NCBI RefSeq assembly: GCF_042649125.1
Contig: NZ_JBHRYQ010000001.1
Coordinates: 1,116,001-1,180,000 of the forward strand
DNA length: 64,000 nt
Reading direction: 5' to 3'
From: Leadbetterella lacunae
Lineage (GTDB): Bacteria; Bacteroidota; Bacteroidia; Cytophagales; Spirosomataceae
In this document: one piece after another, positions 9,580 to 18,390 of the stretch
How the letters are laid out: each line of letters begins with the position of its first letter
Numbering within the stretch: position 1 is the stretch's first letter
The notes under the pieces: generated by a model
What the model was told of the DNA's origin: nothing
The model's input: the letters and a program-made list of their open reading frames with translations, nothing else
The model's database searches: none
Made by a program: the position numbers and the translations under genes

Positions 9580-11061
9580 ATGAGCCTTAATACCGACCAT
9601 ATAAAATTAATTTTTGGACTAAAACTTAAACAACTTAGACAAGAAAAAGAACTATCTCTTAATGACTTATCTCAAAAATCGGGGCTTTCAATATCCTATA
9701 TAAATGAGATAGAAAAAGGGAAAAAGTACCCAAAAGCAGATAAAATCTCAGCATTAGCAGATGCATTAGAAATTGAGTACGATAGTCTTGTTTCACTTAA
9801 GCTTAGCCGAAAACTTGAGCCAATTTCAAATCTTCTAAAATCAAATTTCTTGACCGAAATACCGTTTGATTTTTTTGGAATTGACCCTGCAAATCTATTA
9901 GAAATGTTATCTGATGCACCCACCAAATTGAGTGCATTCATAAATACCATCATTAAGATAGGAAGAAGTTACAGCATGAGTGTTGAGCAATTCTATTTTG
10001 CTGTGATGCGTTCGTACCAGGAAATGTACAATAACTATTTCCCCGAATTAGAAGAAATAGCCGAACGGTTTTTAGCAGAAAACAGCATACAATCTGATAT
10101 TCAAATAGATGAATTTTATTTAAGCAACTATCTTTCAGACAAATACGGAATCACTATTGAGTATTTTGACGAGATTGACAATCCTACTTTGGCTACGATA
10201 AGGTCTATTTATATTCCTAAAACAAAAAAGATAAAAATCAACAAAAGGATCTCGTCTGACCAAAGGGCGTTTACTTTGGCACGCGAACTTGGATTTTTAT
10301 ATATGGGTATTAAAGAAAGACCATTGACTTCTTCTTGGATTCAGGTAAACTCATTTGACGAAGTATTTAATAACTTTCAGGCTTCGTATTTTGCAGGAGC
10401 CATCTTAATCAGAAAAGATAGACTAATTGAAAAGTTAACCAAGTTCTTTGCGTCTGAGACTTTTGAGTCTAAAACGCTAAAAGAAATGATTGATGGATTT
10501 CAAACTACTCCAGAAACACTTTTACATCGAATATTCAGTCTTTTACCTGAGCATTTCGGAATAGACAAACTATTTTTCTTACGTTTTGAAGCCCCTATTG
10601 GCTCAAAAAACTATAGCCTCACAAAAGAGCTACACTTAACCAAGCAACACGACCCGCAAGAAAGTAAAAACGAAAACTATTGTAGACGCTGGATTTCATT
10701 GAATATCCTAAATTCACTTTCGCTTATACAAAAGCCAGGCGAATTAGATAAACTCTTGATTGAATCTCAAATATCAAACTACATAGACGCTGGTAATCAA
10801 TACTTTGTATTATCCATTGCAAGGCCAATAAATATTTTAGAAAATACAAATGTGAGTATCACAATTGGTTTTGAGATTGACGAAACGCTGAAATCAAAGA
10901 TTAGATTTTTGAACGATCCAAAACTAAAAACTAGAGACGTAAATCAGACATGCGAAAAATGCTCGCTTTTTGATTGTAAAGATAGAGTTGCTGCACCAGT
11001 TATAATGCAGCAAAGAAGACATACGCAAGCAATGATAAAAGCAATAGAGGAGTTTAGTTAA
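9580..11061 (+). CDS. XRE-family transcriptional regulator with IrrE-like domain (ScfR/RamB type)
   Basis: Residues 11-70 form a helix-turn-helix (KLKQLRQEKELSLNDLSQKS). About 175-300 correspond to an IrrE/ImmA-like domain, and the C-terminal part has a Cys cluster CEKCSLFDCKDRVAAP typical of the DUF2083 domain of short-chain-fatty-acid regulators. The zinc-protease signature HExxH is degenerate (ARELGF at 234-239), so proteolysis is unlikely. The protein should be a DNA-binding regulator sensing a metabolite, perhaps acyl-CoA; the targets are unknown. It ends convergently with the Nfu gene, sharing TTAA for both stop codons. Confidence 0.85.
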   Translation: MSLNTDHIKLIFGLKLKQLRQEKELSLNDLSQKSGLSISYINEIEKGKKYPKADKISALADALEIEYDSLVSLKLSRKLEPISNLLKSNFLTEIPFDFFGIDPANLLEMLSDAPTKLSAFINTIIKIGRSYSMSVEQFYFAVMRSYQEMYNNYFPELEEIAERFLAENSIQSDIQIDEFYLSNYLSDKYGITIEYFDEIDNPTLATIRSIYIPKTKKIKINKRISSDQRAFTLARELGFLYMGIKERPLTSSWIQVNSFDEVFNNFQASYFAGAILIRKDRLIEKLTKFFASETFESKTLKEMIDGFQTTPETLLHRIFSLLPEHFGIDKLFFLRFEAPIGSKNYSLTKELHLTKQHDPQESKNENYCRRWISLNILNSLSLIQKPGELDKLLIESQISNYIDAGNQYFVLSIARPINILENTNVSITIGFEIDETLKSKIRFLNDPKLKTRDVNQTCEKCSLFDCKDRVAAPVIMQQRRHTQAMIKAIEEFS

Positions 11062-11067
11062 ACTCCT
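11048..11067. terminator. Palindrome over the shared stop codons of XRE and Nfu genes
   Basis: A 9-bp inverted repeat (11048-11056 and 11059-11067) is centred on the TTAA in which both convergent genes end. It lacks a U-tract on either side, so termination is only possible, not shown. Confidence 0.3.
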
Positions 11068-11654
11068 TCTGCTTCTACAAGTTTTACTTCGGGTATCATA
11101 TTTGTCAGGAGACGCTCAATTCCGTCTTTGAGAGTTACAGTAGCAGATGGGCACCCACTGCATGAACCTTGTAAAAATACTTTTACTTTTCCGGTTTCCT
11201 CATCAAATGATGCGAAGTTAATAGCACCTCCATCAGATTCTACAGCCGGTCTGACGTATTGATCCAATGCTGACTTAATCTTAGAAACTATAGGACCATC
11301 GTTTTCATCTACAATTAATGTATTTGCTGTTATGGTTTTTTCTTCAAAAACCGGATGATTTTCATCAAAGTAGATTTTTATAAATTTTTTAAAATCAAAA
11401 AGCACCTCTTCCCATTCAGTATCGTCGGATTTTGTTATAGTCACAAAATTTGAAGAAATAAATACCCTTTGTACAAAAGGAAATTGAAAACAATCAGCCG
11501 CAAGTGGTGATGCTTTTCCTTCTTGTAAGGCTGAATTCATATCAGGGTAATCAAAAGACAAACCGTCAGGAACAATTTCAAAATTAAGAACGAATTTCAT
11601 TGAGTTGGGATTTGGGCTCAACTCTGTATATATCATTGTATTTCTCTTCAGCAT
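11058..11654 (-). CDS. NifU-type iron-sulfur scaffold/carrier protein (Nfu)
   Basis: The start at 11654 gives a protein of 198 residues beginning MLKRNTMIYTELSPNPNSMKFV, which matches the N-terminal Nfu domain. A longer frame to 11714 would run into the rpmA terminator and is not preferred. The C-terminal NifU domain has the Fe-S ligating pair in GSCSGCPSATVTLKDGIE. Nfu proteins deliver 4Fe-4S clusters to target enzymes in the cytosol. The gene converges on the XRE regulator gene with a 4-nt overlap. Confidence 0.92.
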   Translation of the reverse strand: MLKRNTMIYTELSPNPNSMKFVLNFEIVPDGLSFDYPDMNSALQEGKASPLAADCFQFPFVQRVFISSNFVTITKSDDTEWEEVLFDFKKFIKIYFDENHPVFEEKTITANTLIVDENDGPIVSKIKSALDQYVRPAVESDGGAINFASFDEETGKVKVFLQGSCSGCPSATVTLKDGIERLLTNMIPEVKLVEAEGV

Positions 11655-11716
11655 GTTATTTTCTCTTGTTTGTTTTAAAACAATATACAAATACTTTAAG
11701 TTTGGATAAATCAAAA

Positions 11717-11740
11717 AAAAAGAGGCAAATGCCTCTTTTA
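11717..11740 (-). terminator. Intrinsic terminator after rplU-rpmA
   Basis: A 9-bp perfect stem (11718-11726 with 11731-11739), loop AAAT, is followed on the minus strand by a run of eight or more T. It lies just past the rpmA stop and before the start of the Nfu gene. Confidence 0.85.
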
Positions 11741-11762
11741 ATTTTCTTTACTGTATTAAATC

Positions 11763-12029
11763 TTAAGCTTCAGCAGCTTCAGGCAATACGTGAACGAAAG
11801 ATTTTCCATCACGACCTTTTTTGAAAGTTACAACACCAGGCTGCATAGCAAACAAAGTGTGATCACGTCCAACACCTACATTTAAACCTGGATTATGCTT
11901 AGTTCCACGCTGACGAACAATAATGTTTCCAGCAATTGCAACCTGACCTCCAAATAATTTAACTCCCAATCGCTTACTTTCCGACTCACGACCGTTTCTA
12001 GAACTACCTACACCTTTCTTATGTGCCAT
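11763..12029 (-). CDS. rpmA: 50S ribosomal protein L27
   Basis: The 88-residue protein begins MAHKKGVGSSRNGRESESKRLGVK, the conserved L27 N-terminus that reaches the peptidyl-transferase centre, and continues with FGGQVAIAGNIIVRQRGTKHNPG. The N-terminus has no cleavable extension of the kind seen in Firmicutes. It follows rplU by 40 nt, the usual bacterial pair. Confidence 0.98.
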   Translation of the reverse strand: MAHKKGVGSSRNGRESESKRLGVKLFGGQVAIAGNIIVRQRGTKHNPGLNVGVGRDHTLFAMQPGVVTFKKGRDGKSFVHVLPEAAEA

Positions 12030-12069
12030 CGTTATGAAATTTTAAGTTTTTTCTAAATAAATAATTTAA

Positions 12070-12381
12070 TTAAGCAACAATCTCTTCGATTTGGATTTTA
12101 GTCAATGCTTGACGGTGTCCGTTTTGCTTTTGGTAACCTTTACGTCTTTTCTTTTTAAAGACGATTACTTTCTCACCTTTAAGGTGCTCAAGTATAGTAA
12201 CTTTTACAGAAGCACCAGCCACTGTAGGAGCCCCTATAGAAACTGTACCTTCATTATCAACAAGGAGCACCTTGTCAAATACAAGCTCAGCGTTCGCTTC
12301 ACCAGCCAAACGGTTGGTATAAATGAAACGACCCTTTTCAACTTTAAATTGCTGGCCTGCTATCTCTACGATTGCATACAT
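12070..12381 (-). CDS. rplU: 50S ribosomal protein L21
   Basis: The 103-residue protein has the L21 N-terminus (MYAIVEIAGQQFKVEKG) and the basic C-terminal signature KKKRRKGYQKQNGHRQALTKI. It binds 23S rRNA in the large subunit. It is the first gene of the rplU-rpmA operon, with a -7 element 40 nt upstream. Confidence 0.98.
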   Translation of the reverse strand: MYAIVEIAGQQFKVEKGRFIYTNRLAGEANAELVFDKVLLVDNEGTVSIGAPTVAGASVKVTILEHLKGEKVIVFKKKRRKGYQKQNGHRQALTKIQIEEIVA

Positions 12382-12421
12382 GGTTTTTGAATTTTAATTT
12401 TATTCCTAAAAAATTGGAGTG

Positions 12422-12429
12422 CAAAAGTA
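12422..12429 (-). promoter_or_regulatory. -7 element TACTTTTG for rplU-rpmA
   Basis: TACTTTTG on the minus strand matches TAnnTTTG and would give a leader of about 35 nt before rplU. The upstream region is T-rich but lacks a clean TTTG. Confidence 0.5.
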
Positions 12430-12537
12430 ACAAATTAAAATTATTTTTAAAAGCTATGATTGAAAATTTATTTATTATACAAACATATATTTAAATGCTA
12501 ATTCTAAAGAGTCCTTTTTTTTGAACCGCTAATGCGT

Positions 12538-12545
12538 TAAATTTG
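12538..12545 (+). promoter_or_regulatory. -7 element TAAATTTG before the polysaccharide genes
   Basis: TAAATTTG fits the Bacteroidota -7 consensus 15 nt before the ATG at 12561. The nearest TTTG (12520-12523) is only 14 nt away, closer than usual, so the -33 element is uncertain. Confidence 0.4.
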
Positions 12546-12560
12546 CATAAAAAAAATTAA

Positions 12561-13841
12561 ATGTCTCCATTTAATAATCATTTAGAAGTTGCTGGATTTG
12601 AAAAAATCTTACTCCTAAAGTTTTCCATTTGTGTCCTCTTTTCAGTAGGAGTTTGGGTGATTTACACTCAAAAAGCGAGATTATCATCAATTCCTAACTC
12701 GAAAAAAGCATTATTTTTCCTGTTATCATTTATAATATTACGCATTCTCCCCTTCCTTATTATTTATGTCATTTTAGATTTCTCAGCCAGATCAGATGTG
12801 CGGATGTTTTACGACTCGGCTTTAGGAGCATTAAAACTAGGTTTTGTATATAGAGATTTTGAAACAGCCTACTCTCCTATTTTTCCTTATTTGACTGCAC
12901 TGCCACTTTTAATTTGGGACTCCGCAAAAGCGATAGTATTAGAGATGGTATTAGTAGAAGGAATTATACTTTGGTTTACATATAAATATTATAAAAACTC
13001 CCTTGGTAACTATTATCTACTCTTATACCTCATGCTTCCTGCTCCTTTTGTTTTCTCTATATTAGGAGGGCAAGAAGACATTTGGATGTGGGCTTTTGTG
13101 CTTTGGACATGTTTTATATTAAGAAAAAACAGCAATTGGCTGCTTGCTGGATTAATAATGGGTCTGGGTCTATTGACCACCAAGGCATTGCTTGTGTTAT
13201 ATTTACCCGCACTTTTTATTTTTGCTAAAAAGCCATGGCAGTTTATGCTAGGTTTATTGATAGTAGGTATACCAAGTTTAGCGTTTATGTATTACCACAG
13301 CGAACTCTTGTTTTTATCACCAATTCAGCAAGCAAACGACCCCCGAACTCCAAATATCTGGTCGGTACTACATCCATTAACCAACGGCTTTGTGCCAATC
13401 GGTCCGAAAATATTGAACTGGGTAGGCTTGGTAAGCATTCAGGCTTTGGGGATATTTTTTGCCATCAAATCAAAAAAAACAAGCAAACCGCACTATTTTT
13501 TAGTATTTCTGTTTTTGATAATCTCTGTTTGGCTCATGATTATCCAACAAAGCTCACTATCTAATTATGCCTATGTATTTTTAATGCCTATGGTGTTTTT
13601 CTTTGGTGAACAAACTAACAAAAAATGGTTGATACTATTGCTTTTACTCAACCTGTTTGTGGTCATTCAACCGCCTATTTGGTGGGGAATAGGTATGCCA
13701 ATATTTCATAGTCTTTCAGATCTAAATAGTGGATATAAAGTTTTAGAATACATCACTGAAATAGGCGTTGTGGTACTTCTATTTGCTTTTTTGAGAATAA
13801 TTATTAAAAATTTTAAAACTACTAACAATAGTAACGTATGA
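12561..13841 (+). CDS. Multi-pass membrane glycosyltransferase, GT-C type (GT87/DUF2029-like)
   Basis: The 426-residue protein has about ten hydrophobic helices. The loop after the second helix has acidic and aromatic residues (SARSDVRMFYDSALGA, YRDFETAYSPIFPY) like the catalytic loop of polyprenyl-phosphate-sugar-dependent GT-C enzymes. LGGQEDIWMWAF in the middle fits the same fold. It probably adds a sugar to a lipid-linked glycan on the outer face of the inner membrane. Its stop overlaps the start of the Gfo/Idh gene by 4 nt, so they are co-translated. Confidence 0.65.
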   Translation: MSPFNNHLEVAGFEKILLLKFSICVLFSVGVWVIYTQKARLSSIPNSKKALFFLLSFIILRILPFLIIYVILDFSARSDVRMFYDSALGALKLGFVYRDFETAYSPIFPYLTALPLLIWDSAKAIVLEMVLVEGIILWFTYKYYKNSLGNYYLLLYLMLPAPFVFSILGGQEDIWMWAFVLWTCFILRKNSNWLLAGLIMGLGLLTTKALLVLYLPALFIFAKKPWQFMLGLLIVGIPSLAFMYYHSELLFLSPIQQANDPRTPNIWSVLHPLTNGFVPIGPKILNWVGLVSIQALGIFFAIKSKKTSKPHYFLVFLFLIISVWLMIIQQSSLSNYAYVFLMPMVFFFGEQTNKKWLILLLLLNLFVVIQPPIWWGIGMPIFHSLSDLNSGYKVLEYITEIGVVVLLFAFLRIIIKNFKTTNNSNV

Positions 13842-14842
13842 TTAATGTAGGAATGGTAGGATATGGTTATTGGGGAAATAACCTTTTGAGAAATTTCATG
13901 AATACACCCGGGTGTACATTGAAAACCGTGTGTGACTTAAGATTAGAAAGATTAAAAATTGCTCAAAAACAATTTCCTAGTATTGAAATTACGGATAAAA
14001 TAGAAGACTTAATTAATGATGCTAAGATTGATGCCGTTATAGTAGCTACACCTGTTTTTTTACATTTCAAATTTGCAAAAATGGCCCTTTTAGCGGGCAA
14101 GCACGTATTGGTTGAAAAACCTCTTACGGCGTCTGTAGATGAAGCAACGGAACTCGTGAATTTAGCGAAAGATAAAAACTTAATTTTAGCAGTAGATCAT
14201 ACTTTTTTGTTTACAGGATCGGTTCAGAAAATCAAAAGTATGGTAGATGAAGGCTCTTTTGGTAAACTTCAATATTTTGACTCAACCAGAATAAATTTGG
14301 GATTATTTCAACCAGACATAAATGTAATTTGGGATTTGGCACCTCATGATATTTCGATATTGAACTATTTGATAGACGAAAAACCTGTGAGTGTTTCTTG
14401 TACTGGTCAATCGCATACCTCAAATAAACTTGAGAATATCGCTTACTTAACGCTGCAATACCAATCAGACTTTATCGCTCATTTTAGTTGTTCATGGGTT
14501 TCTCCTGTTAAAATCAGAAGAATATTGATAGGTGGCGACCAAAAAATGTGTTTGTACGACGATGTAGAACCAACGGAAAAAGTAAAAATTTATGATACCG
14601 GTTTTGATGTTAAAAACGAAGAAGAAAAGCATAAAATGCTAATTGACTACAGGGCTGGTGATATTTATATTCCAAAAATTGCTCAAAAAGAGGCACTTTC
14701 AGAAATGGCTAAAGACTTCATAAATGCAATTGATAAAAATCAAAGACCTTTGGTAGATGGGGAATCTGGATTAGAGGTGGTAAAAATCTTAGATGCGGCA
14801 CAAAAATCTATCAATAACAAAGGCCAAGAGATAAAACTTTAA
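13838..14842 (+). CDS. Gfo/Idh/MocA family sugar dehydrogenase
   Basis: The 334-residue protein begins with a Rossmann motif (GMVGYGYWGNNLLRNF), and has the EKPLT motif of the family at about 90-94 with a C-terminal substrate domain. With the acyltransferase and aminotransferase genes downstream it resembles the WbpB/WlbA-WbpD/WlbB-WbpE/WlbC trio. That trio oxidises, aminates and acetylates C3 of a UDP-sugar. The NAD-linked 3-oxidation step would be its role. No UDP-sugar 6-dehydrogenase is in the window, so the exact sugar is unknown. Confidence 0.85.
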   Translation: MINVGMVGYGYWGNNLLRNFMNTPGCTLKTVCDLRLERLKIAQKQFPSIEITDKIEDLINDAKIDAVIVATPVFLHFKFAKMALLAGKHVLVEKPLTASVDEATELVNLAKDKNLILAVDHTFLFTGSVQKIKSMVDEGSFGKLQYFDSTRINLGLFQPDINVIWDLAPHDISILNYLIDEKPVSVSCTGQSHTSNKLENIAYLTLQYQSDFIAHFSCSWVSPVKIRRILIGGDQKMCLYDDVEPTEKVKIYDTGFDVKNEEEKHKMLIDYRAGDIYIPKIAQKEALSEMAKDFINAIDKNQRPLVDGESGLEVVKILDAAQKSINNKGQEIKL

Positions 14843-14894
14843 AATGTTTTAGAGCGAATTCACTTTCGACTGAGTTATATATTGAAATAATCCC

Positions 14895-14902
14895 TAATTT
14901 TG
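14895..14902 (+). promoter_or_regulatory. -7 element TAATTTTG, possible internal promoter
   Basis: TAATTTTG sits in the 80-nt gap before the acyltransferase gene, 21 nt before its ATG. It may give this gene and the aminotransferase gene a promoter of their own. No well spaced TTTG is visible. Confidence 0.4.
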
Positions 14903-14922
14903 GGCTGAATAATTAACATTGC

Positions 14923-15420
14923 ATGCAAATATTGACCGTAGATTCTCCAAAACAATCCCTTAATCAGGTGAAAGTGGGTGAAAATGTAAAAATTTATGAC
15001 TTTGTAAATGCTTACCACTGTAGCATAGACGATGGTTCAAAAGTAGGAACATTTGTAGAAATACAGAAAGGGGTAACAATAGGTAAAAACTGTAAAATCT
15101 CTAGCCACAGTTTTATCTGCGAAGGCGTAGTAATAGAAGATGAAGTCTTTATTGGTCATAATGTCACATTCATAAACGATAGATTTCCAAGAGCAACCAA
15201 TGCTGACGGCAGTTCACAAACTGAAGCTGACTGGAAATTGGAATTAACTACTATCAAAAAAAGAGCGTCTATTGGTTCAAGCGTAACCATTTTATGCGGG
15301 GTCACTGTAGGTGAAGGAGCAATTATTGGAGCTGGATCGGTAGTAACCAAAGATGTAGCTCCACACACAATAGTGGCAGGAAATCCAGCGAAATTTATTA
15401 AAAACTGTAACGAAATCTAA
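14923..15420 (+). CDS. Left-handed beta-helix sugar N-acyltransferase (WbpD/WlbB-like)
   Basis: The 165-residue protein is made of hexapeptide repeats (VGENVKIYDFVNAY, IGKNCKISSHSFICEGV, VGEGAIIGAGSVVTKDV) ending in the typical HTIVAGNPAKFIKN tail. It carries the FINDRFPRA motif seen in acetyltransferases acting on 3-amino sugar nucleotides. It should acetylate or acylate the amino group made by the next enzyme. The stop codon TAA overlaps the next ATG by one base. Confidence 0.85.
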   Translation: MQILTVDSPKQSLNQVKVGENVKIYDFVNAYHCSIDDGSKVGTFVEIQKGVTIGKNCKISSHSFICEGVVIEDEVFIGHNVTFINDRFPRATNADGSSQTEADWKLELTTIKKRASIGSSVTILCGVTVGEGAIIGAGSVVTKDVAPHTIVAGNPAKFIKNCNEI

Positions 15421-16526
15421 TGGAAAATAGCATCAACATCCCTTGTCTGGATTTAAAAAAGCAATACTTAACAATCAAAGACGAAGTTCTTAAAATAACA
15501 GAGGAAGTATTTAGTCAAACGGCTTTTTCAGGAGGGCCTTTCGTTGAAAAATTTGAGAATAGTTTTGCTACTTTTTGCGATACAAAATATGCTTTAGGTT
15601 GCAATAACGGAACTACAGCTTTACACTTGGCTATGTTAGCCTTGGATATTAAACCAGGCGACGAAGTTATCATACCAGCCAATACATTTATAGCAACAGC
15701 TTGGGGTGTATCCTATGTAGGAGCTACGCCAGTTTTTGTTGATTGTGACCCAAATACTTGGGAAATAGATGTTAAAGCAGCCGAGAAGGCAATTACGCCA
15801 AAAACTAAAGCCATCATTGGCGTACATTTGTATGGCCAACCATTTGACATTGCCCCTTTAAAGGCAATATGTGACAAACACAAAATATTTTTAGTAGAAG
15901 ATGCTGCTCAAGCCCAAGGAGCAAAATATAACGGAAAGCCCGTTGGAGGATTCGGAGAACTTGCCACTTTTAGTTTTTATCCAGGTAAAAACCTTGGAGC
16001 ATTTGGAGAAGCCGGCGGATTAACTACAAATAATGAAGCATATCTAAAACATATGCAGAGGCTTAGAAACCACGGCATGACAGTTAGGTACTATCACGAA
16101 GAAATCGGTTATAACTACAGAATGGATGGTCTTCAAGGTGGTATTCTTGAATTTAAGCTTGGTAAACTTGAAGGCTGGAATAACCGCAGGAGAGAAATTG
16201 CAAAAATGTACCAAAACGGAATCAAAAACGAAAAAATAAAACTTCAGACACAGCCCGAAAACACCGAATCTATTTACCATTTATTTGTAGTAACCACAGA
16301 AGACAGAGACGGTTTTATGAGTTATTTGAATTCGAAAAATATATTCCCTGGACTTCATTATCCGGTTCCTTGTCACTTACAAGATGCATATAAATACTTG
16401 GGTTACAAAAAAGGGGATTTCCCGCATACAGAATACCTTTCAGAGCATTGTCTGTCATTACCGATGTTTCCTGAGCTAACAGACGAGGAAGTTAACATCG
16501 TAATAGATGCAGTAAATCTATACTAA
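15420..16526 (+). CDS. DegT/DnrJ/EryC1/StrS family sugar aminotransferase
   Basis: The 368-residue PLP enzyme has the substrate/PLP motifs CNNGTTALHLAM (61-72), VEDAAQAQGA (159-168, with D161) and the Schiff-base lysine K190 in FSFYPGKNLGAFGEAG. It would transfer an amino group from glutamate to a 3-keto nucleotide sugar. Together with its neighbours this gives an N-acylated amino sugar for the surface polysaccharide. Homologues are WbpE/WlbC and FdtB/QdtB. Confidence 0.92.
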   Translation: MENSINIPCLDLKKQYLTIKDEVLKITEEVFSQTAFSGGPFVEKFENSFATFCDTKYALGCNNGTTALHLAMLALDIKPGDEVIIPANTFIATAWGVSYVGATPVFVDCDPNTWEIDVKAAEKAITPKTKAIIGVHLYGQPFDIAPLKAICDKHKIFLVEDAAQAQGAKYNGKPVGGFGELATFSFYPGKNLGAFGEAGGLTTNNEAYLKHMQRLRNHGMTVRYYHEEIGYNYRMDGLQGGILEFKLGKLEGWNNRRREIAKMYQNGIKNEKIKLQTQPENTESIYHLFVVTTEDRDGFMSYLNSKNIFPGLHYPVPCHLQDAYKYLGYKKGDFPHTEYLSEHCLSLPMFPELTDEEVNIVIDAVNLY

Positions 16527-16537
16527 TTTAGATATAA

Positions 16538-17254
16538 ATGACTGATAATAAACAGAGTTGGAGTATCGTAGTTTTTTGTTATAACGAAGAAGGTTCGGTT
16601 CAAAAAGTACTTTCTGATGTAGAAAATACCCTATCTCAAATGGATATCGCAGCTTATGAAGTTGTGGTAGTAGACGATGGTAGTTCGGACGGTTCTCAAA
16701 CCAAAATTCAAGAATATATAAAAGGAAAAAGCCACTTTAGCTTTTTGCCTCATAGTGTAAATAAAGGCATTGGTCAAGCACTAAGAACGGGTTATTTCAA
16801 TTCAAAATTCGAAAACATTTGTGCAGTTCCGGCCGATGGCCAATTCGATATTTCAGAGCTGCTTCCCTTCTCTTTTGTTCCTGATAAGACCTTTGTTTCG
16901 TTCTACAGAAAAGAAAATACAACTTATTCGATAGCCCGAAATATCCTTTCACAGGCAAATAAAGTAATCAATAAAGTCTTTAATGGCTTTTATATGTTGG
17001 ATGTCAATTGGGTGAAAATCTACAAACGAAAAGCGATAGTAAACCTAAACTTAGAACTTCAAAGTTCTTTGGTAGAAAGCGAAATTTGTGCTAAGCTGAT
17101 ACTTTCTGGGCATGAATGTAAAGAAGTAGTTTCAAAATACTTAAGTAGAACATCGGGCGTAAGCAAAGGTGCTAGTGGTAAAATAGTAATTCAAGCAGTA
17201 AAAGACACCTATCAACTTTATAAAGTCCTAAGAAAGTTCAGAAAGAAACTTTAA
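16538..17254 (+). CDS. Family 2 glycosyltransferase (dolichol-phosphate-mannose-synthase-like)
   Basis: The 238-residue protein has the GT-A nucleotide-sugar site SIVVFCYNEEGSV and VVVDDGSSDGS, then NKGIGQALRTGY and VPADGQFD, where the metal-binding DxD is replaced by ADGQ. It lacks membrane helices, so it is a cytosolic enzyme adding a sugar to a lipid carrier or glycan. It follows the aminotransferase by 11 nt and converges with the GT4 gene, sharing TTAA for both stops. Confidence 0.85.
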   Translation: MTDNKQSWSIVVFCYNEEGSVQKVLSDVENTLSQMDIAAYEVVVVDDGSSDGSQTKIQEYIKGKSHFSFLPHSVNKGIGQALRTGYFNSKFENICAVPADGQFDISELLPFSFVPDKTFVSFYRKENTTYSIARNILSQANKVINKVFNGFYMLDVNWVKIYKRKAIVNLNLELQSSLVESEICAKLILSGHECKEVVSKYLSRTSGVSKGASGKIVIQAVKDTYQLYKVLRKFRKKL

Positions 17255-18390
17255 TTTTTTTTGTAAAGCTTCAGCATCTCTGAAAATATTTTCTTAGGAA
17301 CATATTCCTTTTCCAACATTTTTTGGGCGTTTGAATTCATTATTTGGGCACTTTTTGAATTAGTCAAAATATCTATTATGGCATTTTTGATATCCATAAT
17401 GTCTAATTTTACCACCTTACCAGCCTTATATTTATTTATCATTTCATCAATTCGAGTTTGATCAGAAACGACCACGGGCAAATTAGCTTCTATAGCCTCT
17501 AAAACTGCCATAGGGAAACCCTCAGAATAAGATGTAAGGCAGAACATGTCAGAAGCTTCATAAAGGGCCTTTTTGACACTCCCAGATACAGACCCGGTAA
17601 ATATAATTTGATCATTAATGCCTAATTGATTAATAATAGTTTGCAGTTCCTCCTGATAATGTTCATCTGGCCCGGCAATTATTAGTTTTATAGGCACTGT
17701 TATTTCTTTAAGCACCAAAGCAAAAGCTTTAACTAAAAGATCTAAGCCTTTCTTTTTATGAATTCTTGATAAAAAAAGTATTTTTTTAGAATCATCATTT
17801 AATCCAAACTTATCCTTTACAAACTTTATCTCTTTAGGAGAAGCGGGGAGTGTTTTTTCAATGGTGTTGGGAATCACCATTATTTTTTTTGGATTTACTT
17901 TTTGGTAATCCAACACCTCTTGCTTTTCGGCTTCGGTCAAAGCAACTATTCCCGCAGCATTTTTAAGGGCCTTATTTTGAATTAAAAAACCAAAAATCTT
18001 CTTTTTTAAAGAACCTTGCTGAAGGGTCCATTTGGCCAACATGCCGTGTATTGTGATGTATTTTCGAGGTTTTTTATTAAAAATAAACGGTGCCACACTT
18101 CCCCAAAACCAAATACCGTGTACATGGATAACATCAAAAGTGTCTCCTTTTAGTTTCAGATAATCATTTAATTCAGTTGAGAAATTAGAAACATATTTAG
18201 ACAAAAAGTGAGGCTTTACTAATATCAACTTCACTCCTTCTGGTGTAGGATAAACCTCCTCGCCCGGGAACTCCAAAGACAATATGGTCACTTTGTGTCC
18301 ATGATGGGTTTGATAGCCAGAATGGTCAAAAACTACTTTTGCGGTTCCGCCTCTTTCGACCGTATATCCTGTAATATGTAATATTTTCAT
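17251..18390 (-). CDS. Family 4 glycosyltransferase
   Basis: The 379-residue protein has the two-domain GT-B pattern: an N-terminal part with a glycine-rich start (HITGYTVERGGTAKVV) and a C-terminal GT4 domain with LSRIHKKKGLDLLVKAFA and the nucleotide-sugar motif SEGFPMAVLEAIEANLPVV. It is a retaining glycosyltransferase for polysaccharide assembly. It overlaps the preceding GT4 gene by 4 nt, and the two are translated in sequence on the minus strand. Confidence 0.9.
   Translation of the reverse strand: MKILHITGYTVERGGTAKVVFDHSGYQTHHGHKVTILSLEFPGEEVYPTPEGVKLILVKPHFLSKYVSNFSTELNDYLKLKGDTFDVIHVHGIWFWGSVAPFIFNKKPRKYITIHGMLAKWTLQQGSLKKKIFGFLIQNKALKNAAGIVALTEAEKQEVLDYQKVNPKKIMVIPNTIEKTLPASPKEIKFVKDKFGLNDDSKKILFLSRIHKKKGLDLLVKAFALVLKEITVPIKLIIAGPDEHYQEELQTIINQLGINDQIIFTGSVSGSVKKALYEASDMFCLTSYSEGFPMAVLEAIEANLPVVVSDQTRIDEMINKYKAGKVVKLDIMDIKNAIIDILTNSKSAQIMNSNAQKMLEKEYVPKKIFSEMLKLYKKN

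Noticed and set aside
9580..11061. ImmA-like antirepressor protease of a mobile element or toxin-antitoxin
   Set aside because: The HExxH motif is lost, the C-terminal Cys cluster fits a metabolic regulator, and there are no phage genes nearby.
11600..11824. Plus-strand frame of 74 codons across the Nfu start and rpmA end
   Set aside because: It runs through the rpmA terminator and is antisense to conserved genes.
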